A stretch of DNA of 64,000 nucleotides, taken from Frankia umida. Lineage in GTDB: Bacteria; Actinomycetota; Actinomycetes; Frankiales; Frankiaceae. The translations under genes and the position numbers were made by a program. The notes under the pieces were generated by a model, which was given only the letters and a program-made list of their open reading frames with translations, was not told the origin of the DNA and did no database searches. The stretch is from contig NZ_JALKFT010000003.1 in NCBI RefSeq assembly GCF_023242945.1, positions 1-64,000 on the forward strand, given 5' to 3'. This document shows, piece after piece, positions 44,184 to 51,780 of this stretch (position 1 is the stretch's first letter; each line of letters begins with the position of its first letter).

Positions 44184-45331
44184 ATCCCCCGGCGGCGGCG
44201 CCCGGCGTCGTGACCGTGCTCGGCCCGCGCGGCCAGGTCGGCACCCGCCGCCCGCAGCCACCGGTGCGGATCCGCCATGGCCGCCGTGACCCCGCCCGCG
44301 AGTCCCGCCAGCGCGGCCTCGCCGACGACCCCCTCTGGACGGGGGGCGTCAACCTGCCCTGCCGCGACCAGAACCGGCACCCCCCGCCGCCGCGCGAGCG
44401 CCAGCACGCCACCGACGACCTTCCCGCGCAGGGACGTCTGGTCAAAACGGCCCTCCCCGGTCACCACCCAGTCCGCGTCGTCCAGCGCACCGGGCAGGCC
44501 AGCCACCTCGATGATCGTCTGGACGCCCGAGACCAGCTGCGCGCCCCAGGCCGCGGCGAGACCGTAGGCCGTGCCACCCGCGGCACCCGCACCCGGCGCC
44601 ATCGGATCACCACCGAGCAACCCGGCCAGCCGGGTCAGCCCCGCGGCCAGCCGGTCCACGTCGGCGGCGGTCGCCCCCTTCTGCGGGCCGAAGACGGCCG
44701 CGGCACCGGCATCCCCCAACAGGGGGGCGTCGACGTCGACGAGGCAGCGCACTCCCCCGGCGGGCGGGGGGACCAGGCGGGCGAGATCGATCTGATGCAG
44801 AGTGACCAGAGCGCCCCCGCCGGATGGCAGCACCCCACCGGCGGCATCGGTGAACCCGGCACCCAGCACGCTCAGCGCCGCGGTGCCGCCGTCGGTGGAT
44901 GCCGACCCCCCCAGCGTGACCAGGATCTGCCTGGCCCCCTCGCGCAGCGCCGCCGCGAGCGCCTGCCCGACACCGATGGTCTGGGCGCCCAGCGGGTCCG
45001 GGGTACGCATCAGCGGTAGTCCGCTCACCGCGGCGAGTTCGACCACCGCGACATCCCCCGGCAGGGCCAGCCATTCGCCGTCGTGGCCTCGCCCATCCGG
45101 ACCAGTGACCCGCAGCGGCCGCCGCCTGGCCCCGGGCACCGTCGCGGCGAAGACATCCAGCGTTCCCTCGCCGCCGTCGGCGATCGGCAACGTCACGATC
45201 TCGTCCTGTGGACGGCGCGAGTGCCATCCGCGCGCCAGTGTCGCCGCGACCTCGGTGGCACTCGCCGACCCCTTGAACGAATCGGGCGCGATCACCACCC
45301 GCCACGACCGGCCCCGACCGCTATCGATCAT
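44180..45331 (-). CDS. glycerate kinase (GlxK/GarK family)
   Basis: A 383-residue enzyme. Family segments are VIAPDSFKGSASA (N-terminal), PIADGGEGTLD, GVGQAL, ILVTLGGSASTDGGTA, CLVDVDAPLLG and FGPQKGA, and the C-terminal TGEGRFDQTSLRGKV. It phosphorylates D-glycerate, usually to 2-phosphoglycerate, in glyoxylate or serine-linked carbon recovery. The start at 45331 is 50 nt from the end of the adenosine-deaminase-family gene upstream, with which it may be co-transcribed. Confidence 0.93.
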   Translation of the reverse strand: MIDSGRGRSWRVVIAPDSFKGSASATEVAATLARGWHSRRPQDEIVTLPIADGGEGTLDVFAATVPGARRRPLRVTGPDGRGHDGEWLALPGDVAVVELAAVSGLPLMRTPDPLGAQTIGVGQALAAALREGARQILVTLGGSASTDGGTAALSVLGAGFTDAAGGVLPSGGGALVTLHQIDLARLVPPPAGGVRCLVDVDAPLLGDAGAAAVFGPQKGATAADVDRLAAGLTRLAGLLGGDPMAPGAGAAGGTAYGLAAAWGAQLVSGVQTIIEVAGLPGALDDADWVVTGEGRFDQTSLRGKVVGGVLALARRRGVPVLVAAGQVDAPRPEGVVGEAALAGLAGGVTAAMADPHRWLRAAGADLAARAEHGHDAGRRRRGI

Positions 45332-45381
45332 GACCTGGCACGCTCAGCGCCCCGCGACGACCATCGACTGCCGGCCGGAGT

Positions 45382-46455
45382 TCACCGACGGCCACCCTCG
45401 GCGACCGATGGGGCGGACGAGACCGAGGGGACGGACGGGACCGACGGGGCGGCGGGCTGCGCGGGAAGATCGGCGGGCGCGGCGAGCCAGGCGTCGATCC
45501 CGGCGAGTGCCGCCTCACGCACCGCGTCCGGCGCCGCACCGGAGCGCACCGAGCTGCGGGCGCATTCGGCGAGCTCCTCGTCGGTCAGCCCCAGCTCGCG
45601 GCGGCACAGTTCGTACTCGTCCAGGCAGTTGGGGCCGAACAGCAGCGGATCGTCGGCGTTGATCGAACAGCGCACACCGGCGCGCACCAGCGCCGCCAGG
45701 GGATGCTCGGCCAGCGACGGGACGACCGAGAGCAGCACGTTCGAGGTCGGGCAGACGTCCAGGCAGATGCCGCGTTCGCGCAGCTCGTCGACCAGCGCCG
45801 GATCCTCGATCGCCCGCACCCCGTGCTGCAGCCGGTCGGCGGCCAGCTTCGTGATCGCCCCCCGCACGGACGCCGGCCCGTCGAGCTCACCGGCGTGCGG
45901 GGTGGACATCAGCCCGGCGTCGACGGCGAGCCGGAAGGCCGCCTCGAACGGCTCGGGCGGCCAGCCGTTCTCGTCGTTGTGCAGGCCCAGGGCGACGATG
46001 CCCCGGTCGGCGTAACGCACGGCCGTGCGGGCCACCTCCACCGCCCGTTCGGGGGAGTCGAACACCCGGTCGACCGCGGCCATCCAGCGGACGGTGACAC
46101 CGTGGCGCGCTCCGGCCTGCTCCGAACGGGCCAGAACGGTCTCCCACGCCTCGTCGGCACTCCCGAACGCCTCGGGGTGGGCGTACGGCCAGAAACTGGG
46201 TTCGAGGTAGACGATGCCCTCGGCCGCGGCGTCGCTGACCATCTCGTCGACGAGCCGCTCGAAGTCGGCCGGGCCGCGAAACAGCGGCAGAATCCCGCCG
46301 ATCACCTCGCCGAAGCCGCCGAACTCGGTGAAACCCGAGGTCCGTGGGGTGGGCAGCCCCGCGTTCGCGGCCAGGTCCGCCAGCGTGGACGGGCGCATCG
46401 CCAGCTCGAAGTGCAGGTGCAGGTGGCCCTTGGGCAGAGTCCGCAGATCACGCAT
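45382..46455 (-). CDS. adenosine-deaminase-family amidohydrolase
   Basis: A 357-residue metal-dependent deaminase. The zinc His pair lies in HLHLH (residues 11-15); TPHAGE supplies the catalytic Glu and a zinc His, HGVRAIED the next His, then CPTSN, and SINADDP the zinc Asp. The block after the first histidines reads FELA instead of the usual L/F-D/T-G-S, so the ribose-contacting Asp/Gly are changed. GAGGAGGAGG lies 7 nt before the ATG at 46455. Substrate: adenosine or another aminopurine/amino-nucleoside; not fixed. Confidence 0.85.
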   Translation of the reverse strand: MRDLRTLPKGHLHLHFELAMRPSTLADLAANAGLPTPRTSGFTEFGGFGEVIGGILPLFRGPADFERLVDEMVSDAAAEGIVYLEPSFWPYAHPEAFGSADEAWETVLARSEQAGARHGVTVRWMAAVDRVFDSPERAVEVARTAVRYADRGIVALGLHNDENGWPPEPFEAAFRLAVDAGLMSTPHAGELDGPASVRGAITKLAADRLQHGVRAIEDPALVDELRERGICLDVCPTSNVLLSVVPSLAEHPLAALVRAGVRCSINADDPLLFGPNCLDEYELCRRELGLTDEELAECARSSVRSGAAPDAVREAALAGIDAWLAAPADLPAQPAAPSVPSVPSVSSAPSVAEGGRR

Positions 46456-46738
46456 GGATGCCCCTCCTCCTCGCGGTGTGACACCGCCACGAGGCCCGAC
46501 GCGTCCTCGCGACTCGATGCGGCGGCCAACCACCGCTCACCCGCCCAGTTGGAGGGTACGGGACCCACCCCGCACCCGGAACCAGGTCAGAAACCACGCC
46601 AGAAAGCGACCCGGGCTCCGAGCCCGACCGAAGGGTCGGGGTGCCGCACTGCCCGCACATGGCGAAGGCGCGGCGGGACGGGGGTCCGTCCTGCCACGCC
46701 CTCAGATTCGCCGTGAAGTCCGTGCGGTGCCAGGTCAC
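46448..46738 (-). CDS. possible small CxxC protein between the deaminase and SRPBCC genes
   Basis: A 96-codon frame opening with GTG that overlaps the SRPBCC stop (GTGA) and ending 8 nt inside the deaminase start, so it would fit an operon exactly. The first 45 residues look coding (TWHRTDFTANLRAWQDG, then MCGQCGTPTL with a CxxC). The remainder is Trp/Arg/Pro-rich and looks non-coding. Without homologues I cannot tell a real gene from chance. Confidence 0.3.
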   Translation of the reverse strand: MTWHRTDFTANLRAWQDGPPSRRAFAMCGQCGTPTLRSGSEPGSLSGVVSDLVPGAGWVPYPPTGRVSGGWPPHRVARTRRASWRCHTARRRGIHA

Positions 46739-47493
46739 CAGCCGCCGGCGGCGCTACCCGGCGTCCGCGGTCCCGCCTGCCCGGTCGGGCCAGGCTCGCG
46801 GTAGTCCGTACCGCCCGCGGAACCCGTGGAGCCATAGCCGGAACCGCCTGCGGGGGAGCCATAGCCAGCACCGGAACCACCCGCCGGGCGGTCGTAGTCG
46901 GGAGCGCCGGTCGGGTCGGCGTAGCCCGATCCGCCCACGGCGTCACCCGAGCTCGGGTCACCCGCCCGGTCGGTGTAGCGACGACCTGCCGCCCCCGCCT
47001 CGTACCCGTCAGCGGCGCCAGCGCCCCCAGCGGCGTCCGGGCGGGCGACATCGCCGCGCCACGCACCCGTCTCGCTCCCACGGTGCTCGATGAACGACTT
47101 GAACTTGCGCAGGTCAGCCTTGACCCGGCGGTCGTCGGCGCCAAGAAGCGCACCCGCCTTCTCGGCGAGACCGTCGGGCTGCCAGTCCAGCTGGACGGTC
47201 ACCCGGGTGTCATCGTCGGTGAGGCGGTGGAAGGTCACGACCCCGGCGTGATCCGTGCCGCCGGTGCTCTTCCACGCCACCCGCTCGTCGGGCAGCTGCT
47301 CGGTGATGGTCGCGTCGAACTCGCGTTCCTGGCCGGCGACCTTGATCTTCCAGTGGGTGTGGGTGTCGTCGAGCTGTGCGATCGACTCCACCCCCTCCAT
47401 GAAGTTCGGGAAGGACTCGAACTGCGTCCACTGGTTGTAGGCGGTGCGAATCGGGACGTGGACCTCGATCGTTTCCTGAACCGTGCTCGCCAT
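46735..47493 (-). CDS. SRPBCC-family (cyclase/dehydrase-like) protein with Gly-rich tail
   Basis: A 252-residue protein. Residues 1-145 form a START/SRPBCC lipid-binding fold (ETIEVHVPIRTAYNQWTQFESFPNFMEGVESI is typical of the polyketide cyclase/dehydrase group). The remaining roughly 105 residues are Gly/Tyr/Ser/Asp-rich, with YGS/GSGY repeats, and probably disordered. Actinobacterial homologues are stress-associated proteins of unknown ligand. This tail is an addition to the usual about 150-residue form. Confidence 0.85.
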   Translation of the reverse strand: MASTVQETIEVHVPIRTAYNQWTQFESFPNFMEGVESIAQLDDTHTHWKIKVAGQEREFDATITEQLPDERVAWKSTGGTDHAGVVTFHRLTDDDTRVTVQLDWQPDGLAEKAGALLGADDRRVKADLRKFKSFIEHRGSETGAWRGDVARPDAAGGAGAADGYEAGAAGRRYTDRAGDPSSGDAVGGSGYADPTGAPDYDRPAGGSGAGYGSPAGGSGYGSTGSAGGTDYREPGPTGQAGPRTPGSAAGGW

Positions 47494-47550
47494 GCTTCCT
47501 CCCGTTCATCGCGAGTTGCAGACATGACGCTCATCCCCGCGCCCGTTCGA

Positions 47551-48543
47551 CTAACACACCTGCGAGCCGGGTCCCCAGATGGACGCCGGACCCGAGGCGC
47601 CGCGAGCCGCGACGCGCCGGGCGGCCGCGCGGGCGACCGCGGCCTCGGCGAAGCCGCGGATGACCGGATGCACCCGTCCCGCGTCCGAACCGAGTTCCGG
47701 CTGAAACAGCGTGGCCAGGAAGAACGGATGACCGGGCAGCTCCAGGACCCGCACCTCGCCGGTCTCGTCGACGCCACTGAAGCGCAGTCCGTGCGCCAGC
47801 AGCAGGCCGGTGTCGGACGGATTGATGCCGTAGGAACAGTAGTAACGCCCGACCGTGCGGTCCGCGCCGATCAGCCGTTCGGCGAGCGAGTTCGGGGTGA
47901 CCAGGACGACGCCCTCATGACCGTCCAGCGCACATGTGATCGGGACGATCAGGGGCGCGGTGGCGCTCGGATCGTTCTCGGCGTGGGCCGCATCCGGGCG
48001 ACCGCACACCGACCGGGCGAACTCCAGGGCTACATGCTGCAGCCCACCGCAGGTCCCGAGCAGGGGGATGCCCTGCTCACGGGCTGTTCGGACCGCCGCG
48101 AGCGCACCCGCCTCGCTGGCGTACGGGCTACCCGGCACCAGCCAGACACCGTCGAACCCGGCCAGGAATCCCGCGGACGCGGCCAGGCCGGTCGGGAGGC
48201 GGTCGGCCGAGGAGTCGGCGGTTGCCGCGGGGAGGATCTCGTCGGTCGGGATCCAGTAGGCGTCCAGCGGCAGGCCATCGCGCAGGCGCAGCGCCTCGAG
48301 CAGCTCCGGGATGCGAGCATGCGCGGCGACCTCGGCGCTACGGTCCCCGACCAGGGCCACCCGGGCGTAGGGCGCGGCCCCGGCTCGAGGCGGGACGACG
48401 GGCTCGCCGGCAGAGGTGGCGGAGGCAAAGGTCGCAGAGGCAAAGGTCGCAGAGGCAGAGGTCGCAGAGGCAGAGGTCGCGGTGGCAGAGGTCGCGGTGG
48501 CAGAGGTCGCGGTGGCGGTGGGCGATGATGAGGACAGCGGCAT
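47551..48543 (-). CDS. PyrG-type class I glutamine amidotransferase-like protein (CTP synthase C-terminal-related)
   Basis: A 330-residue protein. An N-terminal Ser/Ala/Thr repeat tail (about 8-45) precedes a domain related to the amidotransferase half of CTP synthase: VALVGDRS, GVWLVPGSPYAS, nucleophile Cys165 in LLGTCGGLQH, and a C-terminal PGHPFFLATLFQPELGS that supplies the His/Glu region. This family is annotated in databases as CTP synthase C-terminal region-related (seleno)proteins, some members having selenocysteine at the nucleophile; here it is an ordinary TGC Cys. There is no synthetase domain. Divergent from the LysR gene. Confidence 0.85.
   Translation of the reverse strand: MPLSSSSPTATATSATATSATATSASATSASATFASATFASATSAGEPVVPPRAGAAPYARVALVGDRSAEVAAHARIPELLEALRLRDGLPLDAYWIPTDEILPAATADSSADRLPTGLAASAGFLAGFDGVWLVPGSPYASEAGALAAVRTAREQGIPLLGTCGGLQHVALEFARSVCGRPDAAHAENDPSATAPLIVPITCALDGHEGVVLVTPNSLAERLIGADRTVGRYYCSYGINPSDTGLLLAHGLRFSGVDETGEVRVLELPGHPFFLATLFQPELGSDAGRVHPVIRGFAEAAVARAAARRVAARGASGPASIWGPGSQVC
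48410..48514. repeat. 15-bp tandem repeat at the 5' end of the amidotransferase gene
   Basis: Seven 15-bp units (GCAGAGGTCGCGGTG, GCAAAGGTCGCAGAG and variants) from 48410, encoding SATAT/SASAT/FASAT pentapeptides in the N-terminal tail. Confidence 0.88.
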
Positions 48544-48596
48544 GCCCCAGATGGTCCGGGGTGTCGGACATCAGATCCAACGATAATTCCGGCATT

Positions 48597-48619
48597 CGCC
48601 ATCAGTGATACTGATGGCG
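48597..48619. promoter_or_regulatory. perfect LysR-type palindrome at the LysR start codon
   Basis: CGCCATCAGT-GAT-ACTGATGGCG, with 10-bp perfect arms, containing the ATC-N9-GAT (T-N11-A) LysR box. Its last base is the first base of the GTG start of the divergent LysR gene, and a GATAAT hexamer (possible -10) lies at 48582-48587. Probable autoregulatory operator that also controls the amidotransferase gene. Confidence 0.7.
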
Positions 48620-49569
48620 TGGATCCGCAACAGCTGCGCACCTTCGTCGCGGTCGCGGCGGCGGGCTCCTTCTCCGCCGCCGCCCACAGCCTCGGCTACA
48701 CCCAGTCGGCGGTGTCCCAGCAGATCGCGGCGCTGGAGTCCGACCTCGGTGTCGTCCTGCTGCATCGCCGGCCCGCGGTGGCGGTGACCGAGGCCGGTGC
48801 CCGGCTACTGGAACACGCCACACCACTGTTGCTGCGACTGTCCGCGGCGCGCACCGACGTCGCCCGGGCCGCGGGCACACCGTCCGAACTGCTGACCGTT
48901 GCCGTCCACCCGCTCGCCGCCGACCGGCTGGCCGCCGCACTTGAACAGGTCAGGCCCGACTTTCCCCGGCTGGAGGTGCGCGTGGTCGTCGCGGGCGCCG
49001 CCGCGGTGGCCACCGCGGTCGCCCGCGGGGACGTCGACCTCGGCGTTGCTGTTGGGCTCGCCACCAGCGGCGATCCACTGCGGCTACCCGAGGTGGGGCC
49101 CATCCGGGCGGTGGGGATGGTCGAGGAACCAGTCGCCGTGATCCTGCCCGCGGATCATCCCCTCGCCGGACGACCCGACGTACGCCTCACCGATCTGGTC
49201 GACGCCGGCTGGATCGACGCACCCGAGGCGGGCTGCGGGCTGGCCCTGCTGCGCACGCTGACCAACGAGCAACGGTTCCGCGCCCGGCTTCACCTGACCG
49301 GCCCGGACGTCCAGGGGCTGCTGGCGCTGGTCGCCGCCGGCCAGGGGCTGACGCTGCTGCCAGCACGGGCGCTGCCACCGGGGCGGACGTCGCTGGTCGC
49401 CGTGCCGGTCCGCGCCGCGGCGCCGCCGACCCGCGGGGCGCGGACGCGACCACGCGCCGGTGGGCTGGCGACCGGGGGCGCGGCGGTGACATTTCGCCAG
49501 GAACTGCTGAGTACAGGCCGGTCCGGCCCGACGGCACTGGCTGTGGCGGCCGTTTTCGCAGGAGCGTAG
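48619..49569 (+). CDS. LysR-family transcriptional regulator
   Basis: A 316-residue regulator. The N-terminal winged HTH (about 1-60) has FVAVAAAGSFSAAAHSLGYTQSAVSQQIAALE, and the substrate-binding domain spans about 90-265. The last roughly 50 residues are an Arg/Ala/Pro-rich tail that is not part of the fold. The GTG at 48619 has no ribosome site upstream, and the operator palindrome covers the start, so the mRNA may be leaderless. It probably regulates the divergent amidotransferase gene. Confidence 0.92.
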   Translation: MDPQQLRTFVAVAAAGSFSAAAHSLGYTQSAVSQQIAALESDLGVVLLHRRPAVAVTEAGARLLEHATPLLLRLSAARTDVARAAGTPSELLTVAVHPLAADRLAAALEQVRPDFPRLEVRVVVAGAAAVATAVARGDVDLGVAVGLATSGDPLRLPEVGPIRAVGMVEEPVAVILPADHPLAGRPDVRLTDLVDAGWIDAPEAGCGLALLRTLTNEQRFRARLHLTGPDVQGLLALVAAGQGLTLLPARALPPGRTSLVAVPVRAAAPPTRGARTRPRAGGLATGGAAVTFRQELLSTGRSGPTALAVAAVFAGA

Positions 49570-49639
49570 CGGGGCACAGCGGGGCGAGTGGACCAGAAGC
49601 GGACAAGCGCTGGTCCGGCGCGGCGCACCTGCCACGGGG

Positions 49640-49645
49640 TAGGCT
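49640..49645 (+). promoter_or_regulatory. possible -10 box of the cspA transcript
   Basis: TAGGCT, a common actinobacterial -10 form. It would give a 5' leader of about 125 nt before the cspA start, the length range expected for cold-shock mRNAs. No clear -35 box. Confidence 0.3.
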
Positions 49646-49778
49646 TGAGGTGTTGCTGGTTTCTCGGTGCGTGACCTACGCAGAGAACGGCACGACCAGA
49701 CCGCGGAACGGATCGCGGCCTGGTGCGAAGCCGGTATGCGAAGGACGCACACCGGGAGCGCGGCAAGGAGAAAGCATC

Positions 49779-49982
49779 GTGGCGCAGGGTACCGTCAAGT
49801 GGTTCAACGCGGAGAAGGGCTTCGGATTCATCTCCGTCGACGGTGGCGGCCCGGACGTGTTCGTCCACTACTCCTCGATCGTGGCCGACGGCTACAAGTC
49901 CCTGGATGAGGGCCAGAGCGTCCAGTTCGAGATCGTGCAGGGCCAGAAGGGACCGCAGGCGGACAACGTGAGTCCCGCCTGA
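49779..49982 (+). CDS. cold-shock protein CspA-type
   Basis: A 67-residue single cold-shock domain with GTVKWFNAEKGFGFI and DVFVHYSSI (RNP1 and RNP2). GTG at 49779 has AAGGAG 8 nt upstream. RNA chaperone of the usual actinobacterial type, monocistronic, followed by a very strong terminator. Confidence 0.96.
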   Translation: MAQGTVKWFNAEKGFGFISVDGGGPDVFVHYSSIVADGYKSLDEGQSVQFEIVQGQKGPQADNVSPA

Positions 49983-50005
49983 TTGTCCAGCACCATTTGA
50001 TCTTC

Positions 50006-50045
50006 GTTGCGGCGCGTGACCCCACCCCGGGTCACGCGCCGCAAC
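50006..50045 (+). terminator. strong cspA terminator
   Basis: A perfect 17-bp stem GTTGCGGCGCGTGACCC/GGGTCACGCGCCGCAAC with a 6-nt loop, starting 23 nt after the cspA stop. The longest perfect hairpin I see in the window. Confidence 0.85.
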
Positions 50046-50259
50046 TGCGTTGAGGGCACAGCGACCCGCGGCGATGCCCCGGGTGCCCACCTTCACTCAG
50101 TTTGACCAGCCGAGCTACCCGGCCGCCGACCTGGGGCCGCATCCTCGGCCACCGTGCACTCCCGACCTCGTCCGGCACCGGACTCCCGCGGCCCGACCTG
50201 GCAGGCAGACCCGAACCCGCCCCGCTCCCGAACCCGCTCCCGAACCTGACGAGCAACCC

Positions 50260-50559
50260 ATGGTTGCGTGTCGCTTCGACGGGCGATACGGTCATGCGCA
50301 ACAAAAGGTTGCGGGAGGCCCGTTCCGGTGGACGCATCCAGCCGATGCGCCCGCGGTGCCGGGAAACTCGCTGCTGGTCAGCTTCGAGCTGAGGCCGTCG
50401 GGTAACGGGACGCTGCTACGGATGACCGAGACCGGTTTCCGCGAGCAGGGCTGGGAGAGCGCCGTTCTCGAGGAGCAGTACCGGGAGCACATCATCGGGT
50501 GGGACTTCTACCTGCCGAGAATCGCGCCCCACCTCGCCTCGCTCACGACACGACCATGA
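50260..50559 (+). pseudogene. SRPBCC/AHSA1-type protein lacking its N-terminal half
   Basis: The last roughly 70 codons match the C-terminal half of AHSA1/SRPBCC proteins (FRWTHPADAP, GNSLLVSFELRP, TLLRMTETGFREQGWE, HIIGWDFYLPRI). The N-terminal half is missing: upstream codons, open back to 50050, are Pro/Arg-rich and unlike the family. The remnant begins about 200 nt after the cspA terminator. Its stop overlaps the ArsR start (ATGA), as in intact SRPBCC-ArsR pairs. Confidence 0.75.
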
Positions 50560-50931
50560 CGCCCTCCGCGGACATGATCGACGACCTGCTCTGGTCGGCG
50601 ATCGGCGACCCGACGCGACGGCGGATGCTCGACCTTCTGCTGTCCCAGGCCGGCGGCACCGCGACCACGCTCAGCCAACAGCTCCCGGTGACCCGGCAGG
50701 CGGTCGCGAAGCACCTCGGTGTCCTCGACCGGGCCGGGCTTGGTCCGGGTCGTCCCGATCGGTCGGGAGCGGCGCTACCAGGTGGACGAGGCCCAACTGG
50801 CCCGGGCAGTGAGCCAGCTCGCCTCGGTCGGGTCGGCCTGGGACGCCCGTCTGCGACGAATCGGGCAGCTCGCCGAGGCGATCCAGCGCTCGCGGCACCA
50901 ACCCACCCCCACCGAACACGGCTCGGACTGA
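50556..50931 (+). pseudogene. ArsR-family regulator with a +1 frameshift
   Basis: Codons from 50556 give a normal ArsR winged helix: DDLLWSAIGDPTRRRMLDLLL, then LPVTRQAVAKHLGVLDRAGL. At CTTGGTCC (50739-50746) one extra G (50742/50743) shifts the frame. In the +1 frame the family sequence resumes without a gap (VRVVPIGRERRYQVDE...ASVGSAWDARLRRI) to a stop at 50931. Either a true disabling insertion or a sequencing/assembly error; the broken neighbours on both sides favour real decay. Confidence 0.85.
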
Positions 50932-50957
50932 CCACGCCCAGAAAGAAGGAGACACAG

Positions 50958-51062
50958 ATGGCCGACATTCTGCACCGCATCGGAGTCCGGACCACAACGC
51001 CGGCGGACGTGTACAAGGCCCTGACATCGCCCCGAGACGTCCAGATCAGTGACTGGCACTGA
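50958..51062 (+). pseudogene. SRPBCC-family protein truncated after 34 codons
   Basis: A good ribosome site (AAGGAG, 6 nt) leads to an ATG and a typical SRPBCC N-terminus (MADILHRIGV, PADVYKALTS). The family sequence then stops and a TGA follows at codon 35; no continuation is seen downstream in any frame before the response-regulator gene. With the two remnants upstream it completes a decayed SRPBCC-ArsR-SRPBCC trio. Confidence 0.75.
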
Positions 51063-51075
51063 CCTCGGGGTCATC

Positions 51076-51107
51076 CGCCTTCCGCGCGGCTAACGCTGCG
51101 GAAGGCG
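51076..51107 (-). terminator. hairpin at the end of the response-regulator gene
   Basis: A perfect 10-bp stem CGCCTTCCGC/GCGGAAGGCG with a 12-nt loop. The upstream arm on the minus strand includes the last codons of the response regulator, so the terminator is embedded in the gene end. Confidence 0.65.
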
Positions 51108-51536
51108 CACGACGGTGACGAAGAAGTCATCGATGGAGCGGACGTCGTCGACGAACCGGTCGAAGTCGACCGCCTTGGTGACGTAGGCGTTGGCGTGCAG
51201 CTGGTAGCTGCGTTCGATGTCCTCGGCCGCGTCCGACGTCGTGAGCATAACGACCGGGATACGGCGCAGCCGCTCGTCCGCCTTGATCTCGGCGAGCACC
51301 TCGATGCCGCTGCGGCGCGGCAGGTTGAGGTCAAGCAGGACCAGGTCGGCGTTGGGCATGTCGGCGAACGGCTCCTCATGCCGCAGGAACGCGAGCGCCT
51401 CGTCGCCGTCGTTCACCACATGGAGGTTGCCGCCGATCCGCTCGTCGGCGAACGCCTCCCGGGTCATCAGGACATCGCCCGGGTCGTCCTCGACCAGCAG
51501 GACATCGAACGAGTGGGGCAGCAGGCTGGTGGTCAC
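51090..51536 (-). CDS. single-domain response regulator (Rcp1-like)
   Basis: A 148-residue receiver domain with no output domain. The acidic pocket is VEDDPGD, the phospho-acceptor Asp69 is in LVLLDLNLP, with Thr100 in MLTTSD and Lys121 in AYVTKAVD. The DVLMTREAF and RRSGIEVL segments place it with the Rcp1-type single receivers that pair with phytochrome-like or hybrid kinases. The start is a GTG at 51536. No histidine kinase is encoded nearby. Confidence 0.92.
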   Translation of the reverse strand: MTTSLLPHSFDVLLVEDDPGDVLMTREAFADERIGGNLHVVNDGDEALAFLRHEEPFADMPNADLVLLDLNLPRRSGIEVLAEIKADERLRRIPVVMLTTSDAAEDIERSYQLHANAYVTKAVDFDRFVDDVRSIDDFFVTVVRLPQR

Positions 51537-51780
51537 AGGCGCACCTCGCGGTTCGGAGCCACTTCGGGATCAGACAGTGGGGGGAAGGGCGGAGAAGAGG
51601 AGGTGAGCAGGCGGCGGGGGCAGACCCGCGGCGAAGCGGGAACCCGTCCTGTCACCGAGCCCGTGGCCAGGCCCGTGATCTGGATGCACGGAACCAAGAT
51701 GAGCTGACGTTACGCCCTGCGCCGTCGCTTGTCGCCCCCTTGGTGTATCCCCGCGCGGGGGCAGCCGGTAGCTTCCGGTC

